Assembly: GCF_947492815.1 (NCBI RefSeq) | Contig: NZ_CANLOB010000029.1 | Location: 1 to 64,000 of the forward strand | From: an uncultured Dokdonia sp. | GTDB lineage: Bacteria; Bacteroidota; Bacteroidia; Flavobacteriales; Flavobacteriaceae | DNA length: 64,000 nt | Direction: 5' to 3' | Shown here: positions 17,847 to 26,400 of the stretch, piece after piece | How positions within the stretch are numbered: the stretch's first letter is position 1 | Layout: the number at the start of each line of letters is the position of its first letter | Notes under the pieces: model-generated | The model's database searches: none | Told to the model about the DNA's origin: nothing | Seen by the model: the letters and a program-made list of their open reading frames with translations, nothing else | Translations under genes and position numbers: made by a program

Positions 17847-18425
17847 ATGAAAAATTCAATTAAAAATATCGCAAGCATCGTACTCGTAGCCTTGTTTACA
17901 TTATCGTTTACAACACCAGAAAACACCAAAAAAGAAATAAAAACAACCCAAAGTAAAGTCGTTTGGAAAGGCTATAAGGTAACAGGCTCACATGAAGGAA
18001 CCATCGCTATACAAAAAGGACACTTCACATTCAATGATGAAGCATTAACAGGCGGAGAATTTGTTATAAATATGCGTTCTATTACCAATACTGACTTAGA
18101 AGGCGAATACAAAGGAAAACTAGAAGGTCACTTAAAATCGGATGATTTTTTTGGCGTTGAGAAATTCCCAACGGCATCGTTAGTTTTCACGAAAGTGAAA
18201 TCCTCAGGAAAAAATTCATACAAAGTAACAGGAAATATCACCATTAAAGGGCATACAGAAACTATCACCTTAGATCTTTCTGTTTATGGAAATAAAGCAA
18301 CGGCTTCCTTAAAAATAGATCGTACAAAATTTGATGTACGATACGGATCTACAAGCTTTTTTGATGGTTTAAAAGACAAAGCAATTTATGACGATTTTGA
18401 CTTAGTGGTTGATTTAGAGTTCTAA
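17847..18425 (+). CDS. YceI family lipid-binding protein
   Basis: The N-terminal hydrophobic stretch (IASIVLVALFTLSFTTP) is a signal peptide. The mature part has the YceI beta-barrel pattern: SKVVWKGYKVTGSHEGTI, GGEFVINMRSI, FFGVEKFPTASLVF and DRTKFDVRYGS. YceI proteins are periplasmic and bind isoprenoid or other lipids. It follows the SnoaL-like gene by 47 bp, suggesting one transcript, which ends at a strong terminator. Confidence 0.9.
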   Translation: MKNSIKNIASIVLVALFTLSFTTPENTKKEIKTTQSKVVWKGYKVTGSHEGTIAIQKGHFTFNDEALTGGEFVINMRSITNTDLEGEYKGKLEGHLKSDDFFGVEKFPTASLVFTKVKSSGKNSYKVTGNITIKGHTETITLDLSVYGNKATASLKIDRTKFDVRYGSTSFFDGLKDKAIYDDFDLVVDLEF

Positions 18426-18448
18426 ACTCCCCACGTTTCTATTCATTT

Positions 18449-18484
18449 AAAAAAGCGCACATCCCTATGATGATGCGCTTTTTT
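18449..18484 (+). terminator. Intrinsic terminator after YceI gene
   Basis: AAAAAAGCGCA / TGCGCTTTTTT arms form an 11-bp stem 23 bp after the stop codon. Confidence 0.85.
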
Positions 18485-18500
18485 AATATATTTATAATCA

Positions 18501-19571
18501 ATGAATCTCATACGTCTTTACACGATCATTTTCTTCTTTATATCTGTGATAGGATACACACAAACACTTGCTAAGTTTGAACCTACAGATGGAAGCTGTT
18601 TGGTATTTATTGGTCAAGATCTAGAAGCTACTGGCGGACTCGATGCCTATACCAATGGATATACCAATTTTTTTGACACACCCGTTGGAGTTACGATCTA
18701 TACCAACATCTCCCCTAGTGATGAATCATTTGGGTATTACAACAGAGGTCTGGACGGTATAGAAACCAAAGCCAATTGGGGCGCTGGAGATGCTTGTGCG
18801 CAATACTATCTAGAGGATACAACGTATAAAAATACCATTATCTCTATAGGACTCTCTATTGTAAACCATGAAAAGAAAGTAGGTAACGGACAGCATGATG
18901 CATATATCATCCGTTTGGGCAATTGGATAAGAGAAAGTAAACGTCCTGTATTTTTACGAATAGGCTATGAATTTGATGGGCATGATTGGAATCATTATAA
19001 CCGAAAGCACTATTTAAAAGCATGGGAGCGTATTTATAACATTTTCAGAAAAATACGTGTAGATAATGTAGCTTTTGTCTGGCAATCAAAAGGCACAGGT
19101 TCAAATCAAGAAGCATTAGAAAAATGGTATCCAGGAGATGATGTGGTAGATTGGTGTGCCTACTCCTATTTTGGAAATCCTGATACTGAAATGCTCACCT
19201 TTGCTAGAAAACATAACAAACCTGTATTTATCGCAGAAGCTAGTCCTACCCTACAAATAGATAACTTATTTTTTGATACCGATCTTAAAAAAGACATCAT
19301 TGCCAAACGAGCATGGCAACAATGGTTTATACCGTTTTTCAAAACGCTCAATGACAACAAAGATGTAATCAAAGCCTTTAGCTATATCAATACCAACTGG
19401 TCTGAACAAACCATGTGGAAAATGAATCCGGTGTTTCAAAAAGTAGATTCTCGTATTCAAGTAAGTCCGTTTATTAGTGAAAAATGGAAAGCAGAAATGG
19501 CAAAGTCAAGGTATCTAAAAGCAAGCGATAGTTTGTGGGAAAAATTACATGGCTATACCTTTAAGAAGTAA
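18501..19571 (+). CDS. Secreted GH26-like glycoside hydrolase
   Basis: A signal peptide (IIFFFISVIGYTQ) precedes a TIM-barrel with the clan GH-A signature: the acid/base candidate E157 (LRIGYEFDG) and the nucleophile candidate E246 (VFIAEASP). With WHxH-like segments such as DWNHYNRKHY this fits family GH26 or a close relative, which act on mannans or other beta-glycans. The substrate is not deducible. The gene starts 16 bp after a terminator and has no polysaccharide-utilisation (SusC/SusD) neighbours, so it is not in an obvious PUL. Confidence 0.75.
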   Translation: MNLIRLYTIIFFFISVIGYTQTLAKFEPTDGSCLVFIGQDLEATGGLDAYTNGYTNFFDTPVGVTIYTNISPSDESFGYYNRGLDGIETKANWGAGDACAQYYLEDTTYKNTIISIGLSIVNHEKKVGNGQHDAYIIRLGNWIRESKRPVFLRIGYEFDGHDWNHYNRKHYLKAWERIYNIFRKIRVDNVAFVWQSKGTGSNQEALEKWYPGDDVVDWCAYSYFGNPDTEMLTFARKHNKPVFIAEASPTLQIDNLFFDTDLKKDIIAKRAWQQWFIPFFKTLNDNKDVIKAFSYINTNWSEQTMWKMNPVFQKVDSRIQVSPFISEKWKAEMAKSRYLKASDSLWEKLHGYTFKK

Positions 19572-19581
19572 TTTTCTTTTA

Positions 19582-19601
19582 TACGCTTTCGCGAAAGCGT
19601 A
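19582..19601. repeat. Palindromic repeat, copy 7 (intergenic, 20 bp)
   Basis: Perfect 20-bp form TACGCTTTCGCGAAAGCGTA, 10 bp after the glycosidase stop codon; it could also act as a terminator hairpin. Confidence 0.95.
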
Positions 19602-19738
19602 CCAAGCATGAAAGTAACATATAAGATTGATTTTTTGATAAGAATTAACGCTGTAAATTCGAAGCGATCTCTTTTATTTTAACACAATAGTTTTATAACA
19701 AGTAGCATTGTCTTATATTACCAAAAATAATATTTTAG

Positions 19739-20353
19739 ATGATGATCAGAACCATACTTACTTTTTCAATGTTACTCTTTATGAGTCAATTATTTATTGC
19801 TCAAAATAATGATAGTGAACAACCCAAAATGAAACTAAACATTGAAGTAAATGGAGAAAAATACCAAGTAACCGATGGCGGTAGTATCGTTGTAGATGGA
19901 AATACCATCAAAGTAGCATCATCAGACTTCTTAACTTTTGATTTTGCTGCTGTTACGTTTGACTACCCAAAACATTTTGCCTTTGAGTATGAAACAGATC
20001 TAGCATACAAAAACTGGACACTAGATGGTAATAATTTTGTAATTCTATACTTTCAATATGACATTGAAATAGAGTTAGACTTTTTTATTGACGAAATCGT
20101 AGGTCAGTTTGGAAAAGAAAACTGTAAAGTAAATAAGAAAAAACGTCAATTAGGAGATATCACATTAGAAGGAAAAGAAATCATTGTAGACATTATGGGT
20201 GTGAGTCTAACCTATGAAATGTTTGAGATTGAAACTGAAGATTCTAAAACACATTTTATTGCGTTTCAAGACACCAAAAATGATGATGGATCAAGCTCTA
20301 CTGAAAGTATTGAAACCTTAAAGGTTATTGATCAGACTATTAAAGCAAAATAA
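19739..20353 (+). CDS. Secreted protein of unknown function
   Basis: The first 22 residues are a signal peptide ending LFIAQ; start could also be the second Met. The mature 180 residues are acidic, rich in beta-strand-like alternation (DGGSIVVDGNTIKVASSD, FAAVTFDYPKHFAFEYE) and contain a single Cys. I do not recognise the family. It is followed by the E2 leader repeat and another unknown gene. Confidence 0.6.
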   Translation: MMIRTILTFSMLLFMSQLFIAQNNDSEQPKMKLNIEVNGEKYQVTDGGSIVVDGNTIKVASSDFLTFDFAAVTFDYPKHFAFEYETDLAYKNWTLDGNNFVILYFQYDIEIELDFFIDEIVGQFGKENCKVNKKKRQLGDITLEGKEIIVDIMGVSLTYEMFEIETEDSKTHFIAFQDTKNDDGSSSTESIETLKVIDQTIKAK

Positions 20354-20398
20354 CATATTCATAACTACAAATAGTTACCGTATCATAATTATAGCAAC

Positions 20399-20501
20399 TA
20401 CCATGAGCAAAGTCCATTAGGTATTTATACGAAACTGAATTTTAATTTCGAGGCAAGCCTCCAGAGATTAAATCCTTTGACGATACTAATAAAAAAGAGA
20501 G
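20399..20501 (+). repeat. 5'-leader repeat, copy E2
   Basis: Bases 20419-20461 are identical to 1115-1157. The first hairpin of E1 is mostly decayed here, while the second (CGAGG...CCTC, 20450-20462) is kept. The similarity runs to the next gene's ATG (20502), leaving 40 bp from the identical block to the start codon against 42 bp in E1. Confidence 0.6.
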
Positions 20502-21098
20502 ATGAGTTTTTTAAAAAATTTATTTAAAGGTAAAAAACCGAAACAGACATCAAAAAATGATTCAAAAGTTGGAATTAATACAATTGCAACAAGCGAATAT
20601 TTTGATAAGAGATATCAAGAAGATACTGTTGATACAGCAATACTTGAAGGGACTTTAAAAATGATTGAAGCGTATTTTCCAGCAAATAAAATACAACCCG
20701 TAGTCGAAAAACCTATTAATCATCCTAAAAACTTAGATCAAACAATAGATGATGGATTTGGATTTGTAATGTATTGTAAAGCTATGGATATGGATGAAAG
20801 CTATGCGGTTGGTCTTCTAGCGATGGCATTTAATGATTTCATGATTAAACATCATAATTTCAAACTTTATAAAGATTCAGAGCCTGAATATCCTTTAAGA
20901 GGAATGACACTAAAGTACGATAATCAAGGCGCAAAACTATCCTTATATCCTATAGAATATGCTACAAAAGTGATTAATTATGAAGCTAACTTTACTGATT
21001 TATATGAAAGAATTAAAGGACATGTAACCAATATGCCATCTAGTGATGAAGTCTTCAATAAACTAATGAAAGGTCTTGATAATAATCACAATAAATAA
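20502..21098 (+). CDS. Cytoplasmic protein of unknown function
   Basis: This 198-residue protein has a basic, Lys-rich N-terminus (FLKNLFKGKKPKQT), no signal peptide and a central alpha/beta region (DDGFGFVMYCKAMDMDE, AMAFNDFMIKHHNF). I recognise no family. Its ATG directly follows leader repeat E2, so its expression may depend on that element. Confidence 0.6.
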   Translation: MSFLKNLFKGKKPKQTSKNDSKVGINTIATSEYFDKRYQEDTVDTAILEGTLKMIEAYFPANKIQPVVEKPINHPKNLDQTIDDGFGFVMYCKAMDMDESYAVGLLAMAFNDFMIKHHNFKLYKDSEPEYPLRGMTLKYDNQGAKLSLYPIEYATKVINYEANFTDLYERIKGHVTNMPSSDEVFNKLMKGLDNNHNK

Positions 21099-21173
21099 TA
21101 CATAACGATCACAATTATACGATACAGTATATAGAGATATCTTACTCAAAATTTTAAGTATACATCACAACCC

Positions 21174-21896
21174 ATGAATAAACTATTATTATTACTATGT
21201 ATAGTCTCTACAACGATGTATGCACAATCCTTTGAAGGCACATTAACCTATAAGATTGAATATGATATTCAGACTGATAAGGCGTTTGGAGTTTCTAAAG
21301 GTCAAATTCTAGAAACCTTAAAAGAATCTGGGGATTACTTTGATACGCTTACAATACGTATCAAAGATGGAAACTACGAAAAGACAGCAAATTCGAAAGA
21401 GCGAAAAAGAATTGTTTATACATCTAGTGATCATAAGATCTATACGATAGATAATGGGTTTGAATATGTATTGATTCAAAATGCTAAAAAATATGCAGCA
21501 ACAAAGATTCAATTTGGAAAACCAACGTTCACTCAAAATGATTCTCTTACCACAATTGCAGGAAAAGAGTGCATATCTATCACGCTAGATTGGAATGGTT
21601 TAGGGCAAGAAACCTATTTCTACAATGATACTTTCTTAAACATTGATCCTGAATTATTTAAAGATCATAAGTTTGAATATTTCTATGATATTTTAAAACG
21701 TACCAAATCCTACCCTACTCAAATTAATAAGTCCTTAAATGGACTAATGGAAATACGAATGATTCTTGTAGATTATGTTTCTGAAGAGATACCAGACTCA
21801 TCATTTGACATTCCAGAATTAGAACCCGCAGAAAAAGAATATACAGACATCATTAAAGAAACCACAGGTAATGATGTGATGCGTATTAAGAATTAA
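21174..21896 (+). CDS. Secreted protein, GLPGLI/DUF4412-like
   Basis: A signal peptide (LLLLLCIVSTTMYAQ) is followed by SFEGTLTYKIEYD at the start of the mature protein, a strand pair typical of the GLPGLI or DUF4412 secreted families, and by a conserved-looking TIAGKECISITLDW, which matches the loading/cleft strand of that group. The 240-residue length is fitting. Function is unknown. A palindrome copy follows 43 bp after the stop. Confidence 0.55.
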   Translation: MNKLLLLLCIVSTTMYAQSFEGTLTYKIEYDIQTDKAFGVSKGQILETLKESGDYFDTLTIRIKDGNYEKTANSKERKRIVYTSSDHKIYTIDNGFEYVLIQNAKKYAATKIQFGKPTFTQNDSLTTIAGKECISITLDWNGLGQETYFYNDTFLNIDPELFKDHKFEYFYDILKRTKSYPTQINKSLNGLMEIRMILVDYVSEEIPDSSFDIPELEPAEKEYTDIIKETTGNDVMRIKN

Positions 21897-21938
21897 TACT
21901 CCTAATACAAGCATATTTAAATTTTATAATTCTTTGTA

Positions 21939-22025
21939 CGCTTTCGCGAAAGCGAACTTGAGAGACCTACCGGCAAGCAGGCAGATTTATAACCAAAAGA
22001 GAGAGCGTAGCGTTAAAGTCCATAC
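21939..22025. repeat. Composite repeat, copy A (palindrome plus CC...GGCAAGCAGG plus tail)
   Basis: It begins with a perfect 16-bp palindrome (copy 8, 21939-21954), then a decayed CCTACCGGCAAGCAGGCAG hairpin, then a tail (ATAACCAAAAGAGAGAGCGT, AGCGTTAAAG). The tail matches copies at 10687-10725 and, more weakly, 24290-24310. This is the most complete of the three copies and ends about 50 bp before a SnoaL-like gene. Confidence 0.65.
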
Positions 22026-22072
22026 TGAATATATATCTTTATATTTAGTATTAAAAATAAATAGCACCTCAT

Positions 22073-22450
22073 ATGAACCTACAACAAAACAAACAAAACG
22101 CCATTGCTTTTTATAAAATGGCTTATGAAGGCAACCCAAAAGAAGCTATAGATCGATATGTTGGAGAAGAGTATATTCAGCATAATCCTGATGTAGCTGA
22201 TGGTCTACAAGGTTTTATAAACTACTTTGACAGAATGCAACAAGAATATCCTGATAAATCTATAAAGTTTGTACGTTGTATTGCCGAAGGTGATCTTGTC
22301 GCATTACATACCCATCAAATATGGCCCGGAAATGATCAATATGTCACTATGGATTTTCTCCGGTTTGATGAAAATGGAAAAATCTGCGAACATTGGGATG
22401 CGATCCAACAAATTCCAAAACAATCGGCCAATCTAAATACAATGTATTAA
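22073..22450 (+). CDS. SnoaL-like (NTF2-fold) protein
   Basis: This 125-residue protein has the SnoaL pattern: an N-terminal helix (NAIAFYKMAYEGNPKEAIDRYV), EEYIQHNPDVADG, a central YPDKSIKFVRCIAEGDLVALHTH and a C-terminal CEHWDAIQQIP. The conserved H and D positions match the subgroup annotated as predicted SnoaL-like aldol-condensation enzymes. Ligand unknown. It lies 40 bp before a sugar-isomerase-like gene on the same strand. Confidence 0.82.
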   Translation: MNLQQNKQNAIAFYKMAYEGNPKEAIDRYVGEEYIQHNPDVADGLQGFINYFDRMQQEYPDKSIKFVRCIAEGDLVALHTHQIWPGNDQYVTMDFLRFDENGKICEHWDAIQQIPKQSANLNTMY

Positions 22451-22490
22451 CATCATAAAATTCTGAATACATATTCCTATCTTCATACCC

Positions 22491-23384
22491 ATGAACCGAA
22501 GAACATTTATGGAGTCTATGGGAATCCTAGGAGCAGCTTCCTTACTTCCTATCTCTTGTCTAGATATGCAAGCCACAACCAACTACAAATTAGGATATCA
22601 ACTATTTTCCATCAGAGATGAGATGGCAAAAGATCCTATAGCTACTTTAAAACTGTTAAAAACGCTAGGCTATCAAGATTTCGAACATTTCGGTTTTGAT
22701 GCCGAAAAAGGAACCTATTATGGACATAAAGCATCAGATTTCAAAAAAATACTGGATGATTTAGGAGTGTCATTTTCTAGTGGTCATTATGGGTTTTCAA
22801 AGTTTTTGAATGCTCCAGAAGATGCATTAATTCGTTTTGTAGATCAATGTATTCAAGGAGCTGACACTCTAAACAGTGCCTATATCACATGGCCATGGAT
22901 TGCTCCAGAGCAACGTACACTAGACAACTTTAAAATCATGTCTAAAAAACTAAACATCATTGGAGAGCAAATAACCGCTGCAGGTCTAGGGTTTGCCTAT
23001 CATAATCATGGGTTTGAATTTGACGATCACAACGGACAAAATGGCTATGACATTATCCTCGCTGAAACAGATGCCACTTTAGTAAAATTACAAATGGATA
23101 TGTATTGGGTAATGCATTCATCAAAATATACTCCAAAAGAACTCATCGAAAAACAACCAGGACGATACACCATGTGGCATATTAAAGATATGGATCGCCA
23201 AACCAGAGATTATACAGAATTAGGAAATGGGTCCATAGACTATACAAAACTCCTCCCCGATCCTGTTGCTTCTGGGTTAGAATACTATTACATAGAACAA
23301 GGCGGTAATTTTACACAAAACTCTATTCAGAGCGCCACCGACAGTGTTACCTATTTCAAAGAACATTTGCATAAGTATTTGTAA
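22491..23384 (+). CDS. Sugar phosphate isomerase/epimerase-like TIM-barrel protein
   Basis: The N-terminus (NRRTFMESMGILGAASLLPISC) combines a Tat-like twin-arginine region with a lipobox-like LPISC, so the protein is probably exported and may be lipidated. The rest is an AP_endonuc_2/xylose-isomerase-like barrel with GYQLFSIRDEM, AGLGFAYHNHGFEF, the metal-site DMYWVMHS and WHIKDMDR. These proteins isomerise or epimerise sugars with a divalent metal; many exported members in Bacteroidota lack a defined substrate. It may be co-transcribed with the upstream SnoaL gene. Confidence 0.85.
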   Translation: MNRRTFMESMGILGAASLLPISCLDMQATTNYKLGYQLFSIRDEMAKDPIATLKLLKTLGYQDFEHFGFDAEKGTYYGHKASDFKKILDDLGVSFSSGHYGFSKFLNAPEDALIRFVDQCIQGADTLNSAYITWPWIAPEQRTLDNFKIMSKKLNIIGEQITAAGLGFAYHNHGFEFDDHNGQNGYDIILAETDATLVKLQMDMYWVMHSSKYTPKELIEKQPGRYTMWHIKDMDRQTRDYTELGNGSIDYTKLLPDPVASGLEYYYIEQGGNFTQNSIQSATDSVTYFKEHLHKYL

Positions 23385-23474
23385 ATCTTGTATTCTAATA
23401 AGATGATTGTGTAACATTTTCCTGTATATCTCAACATATAGTTGAATACTCTATATAACCATCAAACACTTTTT

Positions 23475-24185
23475 ATGAGAGACACTGCCCTTTGGTCAAG
23501 AATTAACGCTTTTACCCTAGATGATACCAACGCTACATTTACATTTTCAAAAAGACTTGCCAGAGATAATAATTGGTCAAAAGATTTTACAGAAAAAACC
23601 ATTCAGGAATATAAAAAGTTTATCTATCTATGTTGCGTAAGTTCTGAATCTATAACACCATCAGATGCTGTTGACCAAGTTTGGCATTTACATCTAACCT
23701 ATACAAAATCCTATTGGATAGACTTTTGCAAAAACACACTGCAAAAAGAAATACATCACAACCCAACAAAAGGAGGTGATCAAGAAAAGAAAAAATTCAA
23801 TAGTTGTTACAACGCAACCTTTGATAGATATAAGGAAGAATTTCAAGAAACCCCTCCTGCAGCTATTTGGTTAGACACTAAAACTAGATTCGCACAAATC
23901 AATTTTCAGAGAATCAATATAGATAAGTACTGGATGATTAAAAAACCTACTTCTTTACGGTTATCTTCACTTGTCCTTACATTGGTATTGACATTAATTG
24001 CATCATTATATATTCAAGCGAAAGGTAGCTTTATAATCTTTCTTTTTATTATAGTTCTTATTATAATCGCTGGTATCGCAAACAAAGGTAAGGGGAAAAA
24101 TAACGACAGTGGCTGTACCTATGATGACTATGATTCCGATTGGGGAGATAGTGGATGCAGTGGTTGTAGTGGATGTGGAGATTAA
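23475..24185 (+). CDS. Glycine-rich-domain-like membrane protein with Cys/Gly/Asp tail
   Basis: I use ATG 23475; a TTG-started form is 11 codons longer. The soluble N-terminal part holds VDQVWHLHLTYTKSYW, the H-x-H signature of GRDP-like domains (PF07173 type), and an RLARDNNW motif. Two hydrophobic segments lie around residues 165-200, then a short basic GKGKG linker and a repetitive tail (CSGCSGCGD) with evenly spaced cysteines. The tail looks metal-binding or surface-exposed. Function unknown. Confidence 0.65.
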   Translation: MRDTALWSRINAFTLDDTNATFTFSKRLARDNNWSKDFTEKTIQEYKKFIYLCCVSSESITPSDAVDQVWHLHLTYTKSYWIDFCKNTLQKEIHHNPTKGGDQEKKKFNSCYNATFDRYKEEFQETPPAAIWLDTKTRFAQINFQRINIDKYWMIKKPTSLRLSSLVLTLVLTLIASLYIQAKGSFIIFLFIIVLIIIAGIANKGKGKNNDSGCTYDDYDSDWGDSGCSGCSGCGD

Positions 24186-24253
24186 ATAACACATTCATGC
24201 ATATACAACCTTAGGATACTAAAAATGATACCTTATCTATAAATATAATTATA

Positions 24254-24315
24254 TACGCTTTCGCGAAATCTAGCTTGCGAAATTCACGACCGAAGGGAGA
24301 GTGCAACACTAAAAC
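24254..24315. repeat. Composite repeat, copy B (truncated palindrome plus decayed tail)
   Basis: TACGCTTTCGCGAAAT (palindrome copy 9, right half lost) is followed by CTTGCGAA and a tail with ACCGAAGGGAGAGTG and ACACTAAAAC, which is weakly similar to the tail of copy A. It lies between the ends of two converging genes. Confidence 0.5.
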
Positions 24316-24336
24316 CAACTCAGCATTTACATATCC

Positions 24337-26001
24337 CTACAATGATAGTGCTTGCAAAGCTTTATCATAGTCATTAGGTACTATATCTATTAACCAAGAC
24401 AACATATTAGGCGTATGCTCTACTTTATATAAAAGCCATATACCTGCAATAGTGCCTTTGGAAAGTAATATAGATTCTACTGATCCTATGAGTAACTCTT
24501 TTTGTAATCGATCATTGATAACCTTTCGATAGGTTGCATATTGTTCAATCATCTCACTAGTAGTAATATCTTCTACTTTTATCTTTTTTAAGATTTGTAA
24601 CAACATAATATCTTTCCAATATCCAGAAAGTATCAAATCTCTAGAACCTGCTTCTATAGCTTCTGGAAGATTACTAAAAGGAAAAACAGGTATGTAATTT
24701 TGTCGCTCTGCTTCGGGAAGCTTTGTCTTTTCTGCTTCATCATATTTTAGAAAGGATATTCTCTCATTACGAACCCAACGAGCTCTTCTAGAATACTTCT
24801 TAGACTCTCGTTCTTCATCTGTCATGAGGGCGTCTAATTCCTCTCGTTCTTCATCAGATATAGGACCATAATGCAAACGAACCCCTAACCAATCTTCTTT
24901 TACCATGTCATGATCGATATAACGTTGATAGATTGCTTTTTCTACAGCTTCCTCATTAGGAGTAAATGGCGTTCTATTTTGTAATGTCTCTCGGCAAGGT
25001 AATACGGTTTTAATATAGTGTGCTAATGCTATTGGATCTCGAAACACGCGTATTTTCTTTTCAAAAAACACCTCTTCAGTTTCTCCTGTTGGGAAATCAG
25101 TTTCTGAAAGTGTAGGATCCAAAATAGCAACTCCTTTGTTATGATATAAGAAATTAGCAATCTCTACTTCTGTCCATGCTCCAAAGTTTTTTCCTGCTGG
25201 CACATTTCGTATAAAAATAGCAACATCACTAGTGGCAACAAGACCTGGAGTATCATCTCCCCAATGTTTTCCATAAATTGTTTTAGACGTTGATGTTTGA
25301 TGTGCATGACCCACACCCGCTTCACACATCACTACTAATGTTTCCATACTACGGCTTTTTGGGACATCAAAGCCTGCACGCGTAACTCCATAACTATTTC
25401 CTTCTTCTCCTCGATAACCACCCGTCATCACAGCCATATTGGGTATGGTATCTACGACGTTCTGTACATATTCTAATAATAACATTCCATCTACGATACC
25501 CAGCCGCGCAGCACCAAGAAAAGCAACAACAGGTAAACCCTCATCCATAAGTCTATTAAGGTGAAATGCCGTATCTGGCATATCAATACTCACATTTACA
25601 GATTGATCTTTATACTCATACATATTACTTCGTAAGAAGCCATTGATTTTTTCTTCTCCATCTATAGTATCTACTTCAACGCCAAAACGCACCCAAGAAC
25701 TCTTATACACAGCTTGTGAAGGATCTTCTCTTCTAATAATTTGAAATGCTTTTGCATCTAATGCAAATCGTGGTCCTGACTTTTCAAGAGCTCCATAGGG
25801 TGTAAAATCATCTATAGCACCTCTCTTATCTTCTGGACCACTTAAATTAGTATAGGCAGCTTCAAGCACTGCTATTTCTAAATCATTAAGTTGGTTTTGT
25901 TTTTTTGCTACTAGCTCAGCATTAAGTGTTGTTATAATACTAGTGATACCTTGCGTATCTTTTAAGTTAGTATTTCCTTTATACGTTTCCATATATACCA
26001 T
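24337..26001 (-). CDS. SLOG/LOG-like Rossmann nucleotide-binding protein, function unknown
   Basis: This 554-residue soluble protein has a central region (about 165-290) with VVAFLGAARLG, MAVMTGGYRGEEGNSYGV and a later acidic SDVAIFIRNVPAG, NKGVAILDP. This order (G-rich strand-loop, TGG-x-R-G-E segment, PxG-like loop) resembles the SLOG superfamily that includes LOG proteins and sensor domains of nucleotide-based defence systems. The C-terminal 200 residues are rich in charged helices (EEREELDALMTDEERESKKY) with no family I know. It has no signal peptide and no co-directional neighbours, and is divergent from the thr operon. METYKGN, 3 codons later, is an alternative start. Confidence 0.45.
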   Translation of the reverse strand: MVYMETYKGNTNLKDTQGITSIITTLNAELVAKKQNQLNDLEIAVLEAAYTNLSGPEDKRGAIDDFTPYGALEKSGPRFALDAKAFQIIRREDPSQAVYKSSWVRFGVEVDTIDGEEKINGFLRSNMYEYKDQSVNVSIDMPDTAFHLNRLMDEGLPVVAFLGAARLGIVDGMLLLEYVQNVVDTIPNMAVMTGGYRGEEGNSYGVTRAGFDVPKSRSMETLVVMCEAGVGHAHQTSTSKTIYGKHWGDDTPGLVATSDVAIFIRNVPAGKNFGAWTEVEIANFLYHNKGVAILDPTLSETDFPTGETEEVFFEKKIRVFRDPIALAHYIKTVLPCRETLQNRTPFTPNEEAVEKAIYQRYIDHDMVKEDWLGVRLHYGPISDEEREELDALMTDEERESKKYSRRARWVRNERISFLKYDEAEKTKLPEAERQNYIPVFPFSNLPEAIEAGSRDLILSGYWKDIMLLQILKKIKVEDITTSEMIEQYATYRKVINDRLQKELLIGSVESILLSKGTIAGIWLLYKVEHTPNMLSWLIDIVPNDYDKALQALSL

Positions 26002-26079
26002 TTTAAAAATCCTCTAAAATTAACCAAACACCTAAAAAAATACTACCGTATTTTCACCCATTTTTAGATGAGTTGGTTA

Positions 26080-26100
26080 CACATTTTTAAAAAGTGTAAT
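26080..26100. promoter_or_regulatory. Near-palindrome between divergent genes
   Basis: TACACATTTTTAAAAAGTGTA (26079-26099) is nearly self-complementary and lies between the SLOG-like gene and the threonine operon. It could be an operator or a hairpin; no regulator is implied by the context. Confidence 0.3.
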
Positions 26101-26171
26101 AAAACCTACCTTCATTTACACATCTCACAAAATAAAGAGCAATAATTTTTAATTCCATAAAAATCAGTAGG

Positions 26172-26179
26172 TACACTTG
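26172..26179 (+). promoter_or_regulatory. Possible -7 promoter element for thr operon
   Basis: TACACTTG matches the Bacteroidota TAnnTTTG consensus at 7 of 8 bases and lies 43 bp before the leader-peptide ATG. The -33 region is only T-rich, with no clear TTTG. Confidence 0.35.
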
Positions 26180-26222
26180 TACTATCACTTAAAAAGAGTA
26201 CTTTTAAACTATCGTACTGTAT

Positions 26223-26300
26223 ATGAAGACAACAAATTACATAGTTATTTCTTCGATTACCATTTCTACATTTGGTACGATTACCCCTATGGGGTTATAG
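26223..26300 (+). CDS. Threonine operon leader peptide
   Basis: A 25-residue reading frame starts at ATG 26223 and stops at TAG 26300, about 107 bp before thrA. It contains six Thr (residues 3, 4, 13, 16, 19, 21) and five Ile, with runs ITIST and TIT, very like the Thr/Ile-rich thrL leaders of enterobacteria that sense charged tRNA-Thr and tRNA-Ile. A hairpin (26283-26295, arms ACCCC/GGGGT) overlaps its last codons, and a second (26388-26400, CCCAT/ATGGG) ends 7 bp before the thrA ATG. The GGG arm of the first can pair with the CCC arm of the second, giving a simple switch. Confidence 0.65.
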   Translation: MKTTNYIVISSITISTFGTITPMGL

Positions 26301-26400
26301 TCATTACATATTATCCATTCCTATATCCGTTTATCGGTATCACTATCAAATATTATATACGTCATCAAATAGCATTGCTAAAAACTACCCATTATATGGG
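26283..26400 (+). promoter_or_regulatory. Putative thr attenuator, mutually exclusive hairpins
   Basis: Arms: 26283-26287 ACCCC with 26291-26295 GGGGT, and 26388-26392 CCCAT with 26396-26400 ATGGG. An alternative ATGGG (26289-26293) to CCCAT (26388-26392) pairing is possible. Ribosome stalling on Thr/Ile codons would mask the first arm. The stems are short (5 bp), there is no long T run, and the second hairpin sits beside the thrA start, so control may be at translation initiation rather than termination. Confidence 0.4.
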
